DNA of 64,000 nucleotides, from assembly GCA_032164245.1 (NCBI GenBank), contig JAVMKO010000003.1:138249259-138313258 (forward strand), written 5' to 3'. A model generated the notes under the pieces. That model was not told where the DNA came from, made no database searches, and worked only from the letters and a program-made list of their open reading frames with translations. The position numbers and the translations under genes are program-made. Of this stretch, positions 23,257 to 34,449 are shown piece after piece. The stretch is from Sternotherus odoratus (taxonomy: Eukaryota > Chordata > Testudines > Kinosternidae). Numbering within the stretch: position 1 is the first letter of the stretch; the number at the start of each line of letters is the position of its first letter.

Positions 23257-23868
23257 GGCCCTGTGCCACAGAGACACGTACAAAGAGCTTACATGTACAC
23301 AGCATTTCTCATCTACAAGGATTCCCAAAGCCCATTACAGCTTGTACACAGCATAGAAGGATCATTTGTCCCACCACAGAAATTCAGCTATTCTTTGGTG
23401 GGGCTAAGCAGTCCTTCTGCCCCAGCAGTGATACACAATAGGTTACTTTTCACTTGCTATAAACTTTCTAAACCGAGACTGGAGGGGAAATTTTACATAG
23501 GCAAGAATGTACTTAACCAAGCTGGAGTTTGCCAGGATACTAGCAAACACCACCACTGTTCCCAGCCTTTTAAAGCACTTACCGATCCTCAGAGGAAAGA
23601 CCCTACATGAATGTGAAGTGTTCTCACTTTTCTCCTTCTGGCAAATGCCAGGGAATCACTTGATCACCAGGAATGAGGGGCCAGGGCCTCAGATCTCTTT
23701 TGAAATGTGGCACCTGCATCAGTGTAGTTCCCCTTTCCACATTATGCTGGGGGCACTGGTTCAAAACAGGATCACTCATCAACACGGCTTAATTTTCACC
23801 CAGCAACTAGAATTCCTTTGGAGGTCTCCCATTCAAGTACAGACCAGGTCCAACCCTGCGTAGGCCAA
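23257..23868 (-). mobile_element. 5S-rRNA-headed SINE (SINE3/AmnSINE1-like)
   Basis: At about 23818-23866 the + strand reads TTTGGAGGTCTCCCATTCAA then GTACAGACCAGGTCCAACCC and TGCGTAGG. This is the reverse complement of the internal region of 5S rRNA, so the SINE runs on the minus strand. Downstream (lower coordinates) is a long body ending in GGGCTTTGGGAATCCTTGTA GATG-type sequence (minus strand, about 23320), a tail I associate with this class. About 610 bp, near full length. The 5S part keeps only the 3' half of the gene, so it is not a 5S gene. Confidence 0.72.
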
Positions 23869-24432
23869 ATTGGGTCATTTATCCACTGGCTGAGACATGG
23901 ACAGGTGCTGAGTTGTGCTGCTCCATTAGGAATTCAGGGATGAATAATGCCTCAAAGAGCCAAAACCTCCCCGTGAGCAACCAGATGTGCCAGGCAACTT
24001 CATAGACTGCATTGTCCTTTGGAGTCATGCAGCCAATTCCGCTGGTGCAGCTGACCTGAGCTATGCGCCAGGCGAGAAGGGAAAGCAGGATCATCGCCTC
24101 ATCCCCTCCATGTCTATCTCTGCCTCCTTTGAGGCACCAGTCTCCCCTCAGTGCAGGGAGTACAATTGTGATGACTCCTTCTGCAGGCCAGACAAGATAC
24201 TGCAGGTCTGAACAATCGTTTTAGTGCCTGTCATAATTTGACTCCTAAATTTGCAGGATGTGATGAGGTCGCAATCCACACTGGCACATCACCCATCATA
24301 TATCTTACCTATCACCGACCAAACTGGAGTCTTTAGAGCGCATGTCCAGCTGTCCCATTTGAAAGGGCAGATGAGATGCACATTTCAAAGTCTGACCAGC
24401 ACACCATCCCCTAGGTCAAAAATTAAATCAAG

Positions 24433-24749
24433 AATCAGAGAGGTAGCCGTGTTAGTCTGGAATAGCAGAAGTGACAGAGTCCTGTGGCACCTTAAAGACT
24501 AACTAAAGTATTGAAGCATAAGCTTTCGTGGGCTAATACCCACTTCGTCGGATGCATGCAGTGGAAGTATCCAGAGGTAGGAATAAATAAGAGGCAAGGA
24601 CCAGGTTAGAGATAACGAGGTTAGTCCAATCAAGCTGAACCAGCTTGTTATCTCTAATCAGGGAGGATGAGGTCCTCTTCTAGCAGCTGATCTGGAGGTG
24701 TGAACTGAGAGAGGAGAAACTGCTTTTGTAGTTAGCAAGCCACTCGTAG
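24433..24749 (+). mobile_element. High-copy turtle-type retroposon with 10-bp target duplication
   Basis: Recognised by GGTAGCCGTGTTAGTCTGG, GTGGCACCTTAAAGACTAAC, AGCATAAGCTTTCGTGGGCT and CCCACTTCGTCGGATGCATG. Both sides carry TTAAATCAAG (24423-24432 and 24750-24759). A 10-bp perfect duplication without terminal inverted repeats fits target-primed retroposition. The class (SINE or other) is not certain; no clear pol III B box or A tail is visible. Confidence 0.8.
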
Positions 24750-24759
24750 TTAAATCAAG

Positions 24760-27700
24760 CTACTTACCGGTAGACATTTGCATGTATGAAGTTATTGATC
24801 CATAGTTTGAAGTACATTTAATATCATAAAGTTACTTGAAAACCCCACAAAAGCATTATCGTGCTGTATAGACGGAATGCCTTGGCACATCACAAAAAGA
24901 GATTTTATCCACTTTTCAAACTACATGAAGAAATATCCACAATCCTTAGTTTTCCAAATGACAAAGGTGATGTTATCCAGTTTCCCAGTACAGTGCAGAT
25001 TAGCCAGAATACAGCCTCCAAAGACTAAGTGGACAAAGCTAACATTCCCCTTACCATTGAGAGCTACTCATGTGCATTCCCCCCAAAAAACCCATTTAGA
25101 AAATCTCCAAAAATCCAGGTGTGCAGAATATTCCCTGCTAGAGAAAGAGAGTGCTTGCAATATCCCTGAACTGTTATGTCTGCACATTGGACTCAGCACA
25201 TAAGTCTTATTCCTATCAGTACCCAGTGCATGATAGCCAAAAAAGTGGCTTTGAAAGCCTTAAAAGCTACTCCAACTTACCCTTTTATGCCTTCTTTCTA
25301 TTCCTTGCTGTGTAAGTTACACTCAGATTCTCCTACACATCAGTAGAGCAGATGTCAGTAGATTTAGAGGAGCCTGGGTGAATGTAAAGGCACTGACGTT
25401 AACTGAAAGAGGTCAAACTTGCACCACCTTACCCATCACTTTGAATCTGACCTTAAATGAGAGCTCAATCCTGCATCTCTTACACACCCTTCTCTTACCC
25501 ACACAAGCAGTCCCATTCATTTCAGTGTGACTGCTGGTCTGAATGAAGCCTGCAGGATCAGGCCCCAAAACACCAAACTACCCAGCTGTTCTCTGGATTA
25601 TCACCACCGTGAATAAATATCTTTAGGTGGCTTTGTGCATGAAACCATTCAACTTCTGGCCCTTCCAACAACTAGCAATATAACTGACTTCAGAAGGAAT
25701 TGCCACCTTTTTTTCTGTCTATACTGCCCGTCTGTAAAACAGCCATTCAGTCTAGCTCACTGAAAGTGAAACTTTAGGTCTAGTCTGCAATTTCAAATCC
25801 CACATTCCACCCCGGGAACAGTGGCTGAAAAGCTGAAAGGTGATGGTTTGCCTTTGCCATCCCCAGCTGAAGCTTGTCCACTGAAATTTCAAAAGAGGAA
25901 AATGACAATGGTACTGGGCACATTTTGTTCATTAACTCACTTGCTGAGAGGACTGAAACATTGCACTGAATGTTCATTTTTCCCTATTGTGAAATGCTGT
26001 TTCACAGGTACACCACTGACACAGGGCAGAGAATACATTTCCATAAACCATTTGTTAGAAACAGAAGGTTCTTTGTAAAGACTATTAAGAAACCACATAC
26101 TACACTTTTCTGTTCTTATGCAAGTCATAGGCCCTTGTAAACAATGACTAGATACACATGCTGCGTATATTTTGTCTGCAATCAAGATTTCACAAACAAT
26201 AAATTTGGAGTTTAAAAATGAATGTGGGTGGAATAGGTTATCATAATGTTAATGATTTCCCTTTACTATTTGAGAGCCTGGAGTTTAGCTACTAACACCA
26301 AGCAGTTTTTATTTCATTGAGAAAACACAATCTAAATTTGATTCTGAGATGGCCACTCCAATATGATCTTTTCCCCTAATCAATCAGGATCAATTTCTGA
26401 TCATTCCAAGTAGTAGTAAAATTCATCACCTTTCTTTTTTCCTTTTCAAATTAGCAATTCTGCAGTACAGAAGAGGAAATTTGTCCTCTACATTCAGTTG
26501 TGCATTTTAATAACTCATTTCAATTAATTTCTGTGTGTATCGCTTGACTGAACACTTCAGTCTAGAGAGGTGGCTGCAGCGATTGCGTCTTTATGATTCC
26601 ACCTTTCCTTCTGAATGTTTCATTGCACTTTTCCAGTAGCCGAACTTGTGCACACTCAAAGAGGACTTCTACCACCTACATGATCACACAAACTGGGATA
26701 AGTAAGCCAGATAAGTCAAGGCAAACAAAACCCAAGTGTGGCACCCTGAACAGCCAAAGAGATTACTGCTCATGCGATTAACATCTTTTCATGGCCCTAC
26801 TCCCACTGCAAGAGGGTCTTGTTTCCTTTTAATTGGACAAAACATGCTCAAGTATTTCCATATTGTGTTTCACCGTGATGAATTTTTCAGGCAGTTCCTC
26901 CATTATTTGGCAGCATATACTGTACTGCTATTTATCAGAGACAAACATTGGAGGAGTGCTCAGAAGAAACACATAAGCAAACTCACTTTTGGACACATTT
27001 TCTAAAGCAATTCTTGCAAATAATATGTTGCTGTAAATTTACTGATTGGGGTTTCTGTAAAAAAATATTGGATAACTAAATATTTTAAATTAAAGCAGTT
27101 GCAGAAGTGACTTTATTTTGAATGAACTAGGAAATGTGTGTGGATAATATATGCCTCCAGTGTTGACTAATAATTGCTTGGACTAATAGAATGCAGCCAA
27201 TTACCTGCAATCCTTACCATCAACAAAAATAGTTTGTTCTATTTATATGGCACCTTTAATCCAGTGACTCTTTCCATACTACTGTATTATTTTGTATTGA
27301 TTTTGCTAGGTATTTTTTGTTTGTTTGTTTGTTTTAACATAGCCTGTTGTAAAACCAGGCAACTATCTAGATGAACTGATGTGCTCTGTGGAAGACCTCT
27401 GAGTACCCGCAGGGGTACATGTAACTCTGGTTGAGAAGCATTGCTTTTAAATCTAAGCATCTCAAGAGGTTCTACCAATATTAATTTATTAGAGCCCAGT
27501 CCTATAAGGTACAGAGTGCCTCTTAAGAGCTACTGAACACTATCAACTCCCAGTGAAATCAGCGGGTGTCAAGGATATTTATAATCTCTTAGGAAGGGCT
27601 GGATCAGGCTTGTAATCCTCACAATATTCTTGTTTGGTGGGCTAATTTTTCTAGCTGGTTACATACAGGAATTCTAGTGGAAAATAATTGAAGCAGGTCA

Positions 27701-27799
27701 TTAAAAAAGCCATCAATTTTTTAAGGTTAAAAAAATAGCAAGGAAAGTGGTGTGAGGTATCTACATTAAAAAATATTCCAGAACACGTTGCACTTATAT
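24760..27799. other. Long gene-free stretch
   Basis: Contains a short palindromic repeat at 25461-25566 and a (TTTG)n tract at 27316-27336. Otherwise no classified repeat, exon or RNA gene. Short open frames have no recognisable domains. Confidence 0.5.
25461..25566. repeat. Short palindromic repeat (CCTGCA...TGCAGGATCAGG)
   Basis: GAGCTCAATCCTGCATC at left and GCCTGCAGGATCAGGCCC at right are imperfect inverted repeats around CAGTCCCATTCATTTCAG. Confidence 0.5.
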
Positions 27800-28070
27800 A
27801 GGCCTTGATACAGCAAAGCACTTAAGCACATAAACACATCAGACCATAAGAATGACCATATTGGGTCAGACCAAAAGTCGATCTAGCCCAGTAGTCTGTC
27901 TTCTGACAGTGGCCAGTGCCAGATGCCCCAGAGGGAATGAACAAAACAGGTAATCATCAAGTGATTCAACCACGTGCTTAACTTTAAGCATATAAGCAGT
28001 TTAAGTGAAGTCAATGGCACTACTAATGTGCTTAAATTTAAGCATGGGATCAGGTGCTTTGCTATATCAG
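27800..28070. mobile_element. Palindromic repeat (CACTTAAGCA family), copy 2, split by an insertion
   Basis: Left part AGGCCTTGATACAGCAAAGC then CACTTAAGCACA; right part ACGTGCTTAACTTTAAGCAT to GATCAGGTGCTTTGCTATAT. The halves are separated by a CR1-associated fragment at about 27841-27969. Confidence 0.65.
27841..27969 (+). mobile_element. CR1-associated repeat fragment nested in a palindromic repeat
   Basis: GACCATAAGAATGACCATAT, TGGGTCAGACCAAAAGTC, GATCTAGCCCAGTAGTCTGTC and GCCCCAGAGGGAATGAACAA are hallmarks of a very common sauropsid repeat, probably CR1-related. A second copy is at 50683. It interrupts the older palindromic repeat. Confidence 0.7.
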
Positions 28071-28145
28071 AGTCACAGTGCCAGTCTTCCAAGACTGTGA
28101 AGTGCTTTGAATTATTTGCTAGGTGAATTGTACAAAGAGCTCTAG

Positions 28146-28446
28146 GGGAAAGTTTTCAAACATCAGTACTCAGAGTTAGGCACCTAAATCTGTAAATAAG
28201 TGGCCTGATTTCCAGAGCTGCTGAGCACGACCGATTCTTTCACTTCAGTAGCGGCTGCAGATGCTGAGCCCCTCTGAAAATAAAAGAGGAGCTTTTCAAA
28301 GCAGGTGGAAAGGACTGACATTGATTGGAGTAATGTGGCTAAATCCCCTTATCTGATTTGCAAACCTAAATCAAGCCACTCAGTGAGGTGCTTTATTATG
28401 GATTTAAGTGCCTAACTCCAGGCACCCAGATTTGAAAAGCTGGCCC
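28146..28446. mobile_element. Palindromic MITE-like repeat (AGGCACCTA family)
   Basis: Blocks AGTTTTCAAACATCAG and GTTAGGCACCTAAATCTG at left, mirrored by GTGCCTAACTCCAGGC and AGATTTGAAAAGCTGGCCC at right. The inverted organisation is clear, the divergence high. Confidence 0.55.
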
Positions 28447-28470
28447 ATGTAGCTTGCCCAAGTGACAAGG

Positions 28471-28670
28471 GATATGTCTACACAGCAGCCGGGAGGTGGA
28501 CATATGCTAGCTCTGCTCAAGCTAGCAAGCTAACAACAACAGTGCCACCATGGCAGCACAGACGGTGGCTAGGGTTAGCTGAGTTAGTACATATCCTGGG
28601 GTTGGGCAGGATTGTACTTGAGCCTCTAGTCAGCCACCACCCATGTTGCCATGGCCACACGCGATTTTTA
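28471..28670. mobile_element. GTCTACACT-type MITE, right end missing
   Basis: Starts GGGATATGTCTACACAGCAG; the interior AGCTCTGCTCAAGCTAGC is typical. The expected right inverted repeat (AGTGTAGACATACCC) is absent and replaced by the next repeat at 28671. Confidence 0.6.
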
Positions 28671-28870
28671 GGGTATGTCTATGCTGCAATGTAAGCACCG
28701 GGTAAGTGGAACTTGAATCAGCTGACCAATGAATCCTGGGCATGAGCATCTACATTAAGACTTTTCTAACCCATGCTCAGACCTAGCACTCTGGCATCCA
28801 CAAGACCTGAGTCAACGTAACTATATCCCAGAGTCCCTTGTACCCCCCTAAAATGTGGCCTCTCTAACCC
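28671..28870. repeat. Second TATGTCT-type MITE-like repeat
   Basis: Starts TAGGGTATGTCTATGCTGCA and ends about CTCTCTAACCCTAGG, giving a short inverted CTAGGGT/ACCCTAG end pair. Interior unrecognised. Confidence 0.4.
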
Positions 28871-29029
28871 TAGGACTGTGGTACACTGTAGGAAAATTTT
28901 ATTGCCTGCCCCTGTATGTTACAGGAAGTTTGAACAGACCACCAAACTCATTGCAAACACAGGAGACTCGCTGATAGAGTATTTGTGTAACCCACACACC
29001 TTTTGTCCCATCTAGCAGCACTGAGACTA

Positions 29030-29262
29030 CAAAGGCTCTACACTACCCGCCGAATTGATGGGTAGTGATCGATCCCCACGCGCTCTCCCCGTCAACTCCC
29101 GAACTCCACTGCCATGAGACGCAGAAGCGGAGTCAATGGGGGAGAGGCAGTGATTGACTCGCTGCGTTGAGGATGCCGAGATAAATCGACCTAAAATACG
29201 TCAACTTCAGCTATGCTATTTGTGTAGCTGAAGTTGCATATCTTAGATAGACCCCCACCCCT
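29030..29262. mobile_element. MITE related to Harbinger-like turtle elements
   Basis: AGGCTCTACACTACCCGCCG at left and AGATAAATCGACCTAAAATA, CGTCAACTTCAGCTATG, GTAGCTGAAGTTGCATATC, TTAGATAGACCCCC at right. Internal inverted arms AACTTCAGCTA/TAGCTGAAGTT are visible. Superfamily is my recollection, not shown by a target duplication. Confidence 0.5.
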
Positions 29263-29289
29263 AGGGTATACGACCTCAGAGAATGAGTC

Positions 29290-29395
29290 TGCTCTACAGC
29301 CTTAGCTAACAGCAGTAGGCTTTCAACTCATGCGGTAGAGGCTCATGCACCAAGCCCCAGAGGTCCCAGGTCCAATCCTGCCCTCAAGGTCTGTC
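29290..29395 (+). mobile_element. tRNA-derived SINE head
   Basis: A-box-like TCATGCGGTAGAGGC (29329-29343) and B-box-like GGTCCAATCC (29369-29378), 40 bp apart as in tRNA-derived promoters, with AGAGGTCCCAGG between. It matches the tortoise-type pol III SINE head. It lacks a tRNA cloverleaf and anticodon arm, so it is not a tRNA gene. Confidence 0.6.
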
Positions 29396-29603
29396 GGCTT
29401 TACACTTGCAGATCAGTGATCAGAAGTGAATGCTGATCTGACCTGAGCTACTGCCATTCACCAAGGTGTGTGTGTGGGGGGGGGAGGCGAAGCTTCTGCT
29501 TTCAATATAGTGGATTGCAGATGGTTGGGATAGAGAAGACTAAGGAAGTGGTTCCATGAAATCATGGGATACTTATGGATGGCTCTTGGGACCAGAGTCA
29601 AGC

Positions 29604-29745
29604 AGGGCTGCATCTGCACTGCAAAGCAATAGGGCTTGGACCCTGGGTTTGAGCCCTGGATTAGTGCAATTGCAGTATAGATGCAAGGGGGGGGATTTAG
29701 GCTCAAGCCTGGGTTTACATCAAGTGTAGACATACCCAAAGTGTG
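29604..29745. mobile_element. GTCTACACT-type MITE fragment
   Basis: Inverted ends GCATCTGCACTGCAAAG at left and CAAGTGTAGACATACCC at right, with GGGTTTGAGCCCTGG and TCAAGCCTGGGTTTA inside. Confidence 0.5.
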
Positions 29746-29749
29746 CCCT

Positions 29750-32370
29750 AGCTCAAGCAAAGCCAGTCCTGCCAGCTGCTGAATAGACATATCTTTAGTG
29801 ACAGAATAGGGCATAGAACCTTGGGCTCCTACACCAATTGTGAATCAGGATCTGAAGCTAGCGCTGGGTGAATAGTGCAGATATTCAGTTTTACATGAAT
29901 TTATTTTGGCTGAGCTCACACACCTGTAGTGTTCACTTTCCATGACTGCTTGATCTAGTTTTACTGGCACAAATGTTTGCAGGAAGTGAAGATCAAAGCT
30001 GGAGGAAATACATTTTAAATTTAAACATTCATAACTCATCCAATGAGGACACAGTCAATATCATATAACTTTTCTGGCCAATCACATCTAAACAGCACAG
30101 CTTGAACACAGAATATTGATGATCAATTCATACAGTAAAATAAATCAAAAAGATCGTTCTGAAATCAATTTGAATAACAATAACTGGAGCAAACCAGGAT
30201 CTACTTGTGGGCTCTAGTTCCACAAGGAGAAAAGAGGCTAAATTAATTAAATAGAAGCCGATACAAAGCCTGATCCAAACCCTTTTGAAGTCAATGGGAA
30301 CCTTTCCCACTGAGCTTCCCAAATGGGAGTCATGTTATATGCTAAACTCTAGTAAACAATGTATCACGCATTAACTAACAAACAAACAAATCTAGATGGA
30401 TATGCCAGACAAAGAGCAAAAAAAAGGTTTGCAGCACTTGATAAACAATTAATCCCCTACACCAGACCAATGAATAAAGCAACACAAAATTGTCTGGTGG
30501 AAACACTACTTAGTATTAATTTAAATTCAGACTGGATTTGTGAAACTCTGACGAGAGAGAAAAATCAGATTAGGAGAAGAATGTTTTATTCTCTCACTTG
30601 TGTCATTTGGCCCTCTGGCCAAGTGTAAGGAGCGCAAAGAGAAGACTTCTAAGTGTTTCAACACTTATACAGCAGTTCAGTTTTAGGCATACTTATTTTT
30701 CTTATCAGAATATCCCTGTAGTCAATACTGCAGTACATAACAAATCATTCATTACCAGCCAATAATGTCTGAGTTGATAACCGATGGCGCACACGGAGAA
30801 CTGAAATAACAATCGGCTCCAGGCTTATTATTAAAACTATTTCATATATAGATATTGATCCAAGATCTTGAAAACAGCTGTGTGTTTAGGCAGATCATTT
30901 ACTTTTGGTTAAGAACAACATTTAGCCAAGTGGGTCATTCTTAAGTGCAGACATGGGCCAGGTGGGCCTGTTTTGTTTAGACATATGCCAGGCCTTGGAA
31001 GTCATTTGGGTAGCTTCAAACAGGGGGCTATGTGATGACTTTCTGGTAGTGTGGATATTATAACATTGCACTGCATGCTGTTCAAAGATTATGTTTGAGA
31101 ATGGGCATACAGTACATGTGTCATGTTTTGGAATATAATTTCAGCAAAATAATCACTTCCAAACAGTGTTTAGGTGAAAAGTTCTTAACTCTGATATGCA
31201 AATTGCCTCTGAAGAGTCCAAATCAGATGCATTTCTTTCTGCCATATGCCTTATACTTCTGACTAGCCCCTGGACCACTTGGACTGAAATTTTCAATTGG
31301 GTCTAATGCAGTTAGGCACCCTGCTCTTCCTGATATTTGGTGGGAGTTAGTCACCAAACTTTCCTAGGCCCCTTCAAAAATTCCAGGCTTAAGCTATACA
31401 GCGGAGACTGGCTCTAAACTGACTAGCTACATTATACACAGGCCCAGTGTGTGTGCATATTGAATGTGTAAGTGCATCCTTAGCGGCTTTTTTTGTGCAC
31501 AAATGTGAGATTTTAGGCAGCCAGTTTGAAAACTTTGCCAAGAACATTTAAATTAGGAATAAATTCATGTTCCTTTTTTTTTTAAACAACCTGACAACAG
31601 ATCTTGCCTCTTCTATACTTTGAATGTATCGCCTTCATGTGAATTTTCTTCTGATCTTTATATTTTACTTATCTACAGAATCACATCCACAGTATTCTTC
31701 AAACATATTCTTTCCCTCATTAAACATATTACTTATACATGCATAAAACTAGAAAATAAGGAACACAACCCCTACCCCCTCCACAATTATACTGTTCCTG
31801 AATCAAACTAAAGGGATGGCATATTTTCTATCATACACAAGAAGTGGGCCAGACCAGAAGAATTAGACAACCCCCCAAACTTTGTGGGTTCAGATAAATG
31901 GGACCTGAAGTTGAATTAACCACTGGTGTTGCCTTTACAAAACTAAAACCTGGCAGGGAAGATTTTGCAAAATTAAAACCTTCTCAAAGCCCTGGTTTTG
32001 CTCAACTCTCTCAAACACTTTCTGATTCTACTTTAGCTTACATCCAAAATCGGGTGCTGGGAGTATAGCAAGTGGCTATGTATCATGTGGAAGCACTACA
32101 CTGTCAGCTGAGTGATGACTTCAGACTCAACATTCCATCAGTTCTCACTCGCGCCAAAGATCCCCAAAGCCAGTGATAAGTTAGATAACACTGGAAAGAA
32201 AAGGTATAAAATACCCCCTTGGATTCCTTCTGCATTTTTGAGTGGTGACACATCATACAGCATTATATTCTTCCCTAGTGGATACAGGGTCTTAGCCTAA
32301 GTCATTATTTCTGGCTTTTTATATTCAGGGATGGAATGAAACTGTTACATATTAGGCCAAAATTTAAGAT
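29750..32370. other. Gene-free stretch
   Basis: One AGGCACC-family repeat at 31281-31390 and a GAAGTCAATGGGAACC piece near 30280. The rest, including 30360-31270 and 31500-32370, has nothing recognisable. Confidence 0.5.
31281..31390. repeat. Palindromic repeat fragment (AGGCACC family)
   Basis: GGACTGAAATTTTCAATTGG, CAGTTAGGCACCCTG, GTGGGAGTTAGTC, and AAAAATTCCAGGC. Confidence 0.45.
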
Positions 32371-32652
32371 GAGACAGTTTTTCCCACCTGTCACTGGAAA
32401 ATGTGGAAAAGGCTAAATTTCATCAGTTTGGCTTTAGGTATAAAATTCTGTTCAAATGTTTACCTGTATACAAATTTAGGTAGGACTTGTGAAGCTTAAG
32501 TAAATTCAGGCACATGTTTTCTTTTCATTTTTCTTCAGTGGATTATTTTCTCACCGAGAAATAGTCTCATTGTGTCCCTTTGGAGACTTTCAGCAGTGCC
32601 TGAGCTGTGACAGAAAATAAGTTTAAGGAAGTTGGAGCCAGTGAAGTGGGGT
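32371..32652 (+). repeat. Diverged repeat pair, copy A
   Basis: Shares ordered blocks with 35566-35878: GTTTTTCCCACC, CACTGGAAAATGTGGAA, CAGTTTGGCTTTAG, TTCAGGCACATGTTTT, CTCAT(T/C)GTG(T/C)CCCTTTGGA, GACAGAAAATAA and AAGGAAGTTGGAGCC. Same orientation, about 3.2 kb apart. Flanks do not match, so it behaves as an interspersed repeat rather than a tandem block. Confidence 0.75.
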
Positions 32653-32941
32653 CGTAGGGCAAGTTAGAAGCAATTGGGAAGTAACTAGACTAATAGTAAA
32701 GGTGAACACTTCCTTGTCTGAGACAGATTCTAGGTTGGCAGAACTGCCAGTACCCCATGGCTCAAACTTTGGACGAACCTCATCATCTGTTTAGCCCAGT
32801 TTGGCCTTTGCAGTGACTTGGGTTTAACCAGAGAATGATTGTGTCCAGAGTGAAAGGGTGCTTTTTTAAAAGTAGCAGTCATTGTGTCCTTCAGTTCAAT
32901 GTAAAAACAGGGCACTGGCTTCAGGGAACACTACATTGTAA

Positions 32942-32982
32942 AGGGAGGCAATGTGGCCTACTGGCTAGCACTCTACCCCCCC
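32942..32982 (+). mobile_element. MIR-like SINE head fragment
   Basis: GAGGCAATGTGGCCTACTGG then CTAGCACTCTACC resembles the tRNA-derived 5' end of MIR-type SINEs. A reverse-oriented MIR-like piece (GCTTTACATG, CATCCTATGCAAGGTAG) lies at about 33045-33155. Confidence 0.45.
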
Positions 32983-33456
32983 TTTATATTTTTGAGGCTT
33001 TATTAAAAAATCTAGACATTTCAGAGAACTCCTTGAATCTCAGTAATAAGCGCTTGTGTAGTGCTTTACATGATCACAGCACTTTTCAAATACTAACTAA
33101 TCTGCTGAACATCCTATGCAAGGTAGAACAAAGAGCACTGAGACAGTAGAACCAGGAGCTCCCTGACTTCGTTTGCCCCATGGTAACCTTATCTTGTATT
33201 TAGCTCTTAACATAAGCTCAGATACTAGGCTGTACCTGAAGAGCTCTTGACATAGCCCAGGAGGAGATGAAGCAAAAAAGTGGCTTTTGAGGCATCTTTG
33301 TAGTCCCCTGATCCTGGGTATGGTAAGCACTGGACCATGTCAAGGCCTAATTTAGAGAAGCCACAGGACTCTCTAAGCGGTATGGGCTGCCAATGACAAT
33401 CAAGGGCCATTCCACTTGTAGGAGACTGCTGTGCTGTAAAAATGTCCTAGTCCCAC

Positions 33457-34444
33457 CGTGACGGTGTACCCCATAAGGCTTTATGGGGGGGGGTTGCCTA
33501 TAAATATATGTATGACATTACTGGAATATGGTTTTGCTACATATGCCATGCAACATATCTATGTAAAGGTAATGATCCACTGGATCTGTTTATCCTTTTT
33601 GTAAGTATGTGTCTGTTTTGTAGTCAAAGTTATGAATATTGTCTATGTGTTTGGCTAGTTGTAAGTAGACTTTGGAAAGCAGCTGAGCAGCTCTCCGAGA
33701 GAGAATTATTCCAGTTAAGCCTAATCAAGAACCAATCAAACTAACAATGAACTTTGTAGATGCTCGTCCACACCCAAGCTTCCTCAGGAATGTGGCATGG
33801 CTGGTAATGAATGGAGTCTGGCTAAAAAATGTAACTGGACCACGTGCTTTGAGACTCCATTTTAAAAGTGGACTCTGCATAAGAAGGAGGAGGGGCTCTC
33901 CATCCACAAGAGGAAGTCTGTATAAACCCTGGAGAGACCTCTCCATTTTGTTTTCAGCTGGCTCAAAGAACAGCCTCTCCACCCCCCAAGGATACCAGGA
34001 GGAAACTGGAACAGAGGACTGTGACTGCTGGAGGTGTGCGAGTGATAGTTGAACCCAGGCTAAAAGGGAGGTTAGCCTGAAAGAAGGAATTCACTCAAAC
34101 ATCTAGGGTGAGGCTTTTTACTGTAATAGTGTTAGATTTGCGTGTTCTATTTTATTTTATTTGGTAGAGGGCAAACAATCTATGTTTGCCCTGTATAAGC
34201 TTTATACAGGGTAAAACAAATTTATTCAGGGTTTGACCCCATTGGGAGTTGAGCATCTGAGTGCCAGAGGCAAGAATACTTCTGCCTGTTTCCAGGCAAG
34301 CCCATAGCTGTTGGGGGGATGTGGCTCAGACCTGGCAGGGTACTGAGGTCCTAAGCTGTTTGGGCAGGAAAACTGAGGCAGGAGTAGCCTTGGCACATCG
34401 GGTGGCAGCTCCTAAGGGGGTTTCTGTGATCCCAACCCATCACA
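33457..34444 (+). mobile_element. LTR-type element (solo LTR-like) with 5-bp target duplication
   Basis: Flanked by CCCAC at 33452-33456 and 34445-34449. Ends CGTGACGGTG (probably decayed TGTGACGG) and CCCATCACA form short inverted ends like LTRs. A TATA-like CTGTATAAACC lies at about 33914. A 10-bp-arm hairpin CCCTGTATAA/TTATACAGGG sits at 34189-34211. No gag, pol or env coding sequence adjoins it, so it looks like a solo LTR about 1 kb long. An old endogenous retroelement remnant; not coding. Confidence 0.7.
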
Positions 34445-34449
34445 CCCAC

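Noticed and set aside
23818..23866. 5S rRNA gene on the minus strand.
   Set aside because: Only an internal portion of 5S is recognisable, with substitutions, fused to a SINE body.
29329..29378. tRNA gene.
   Set aside because: A- and B-box-like motifs exist, but no cloverleaf with acceptor and anticodon stems can be formed; it is a SINE head.
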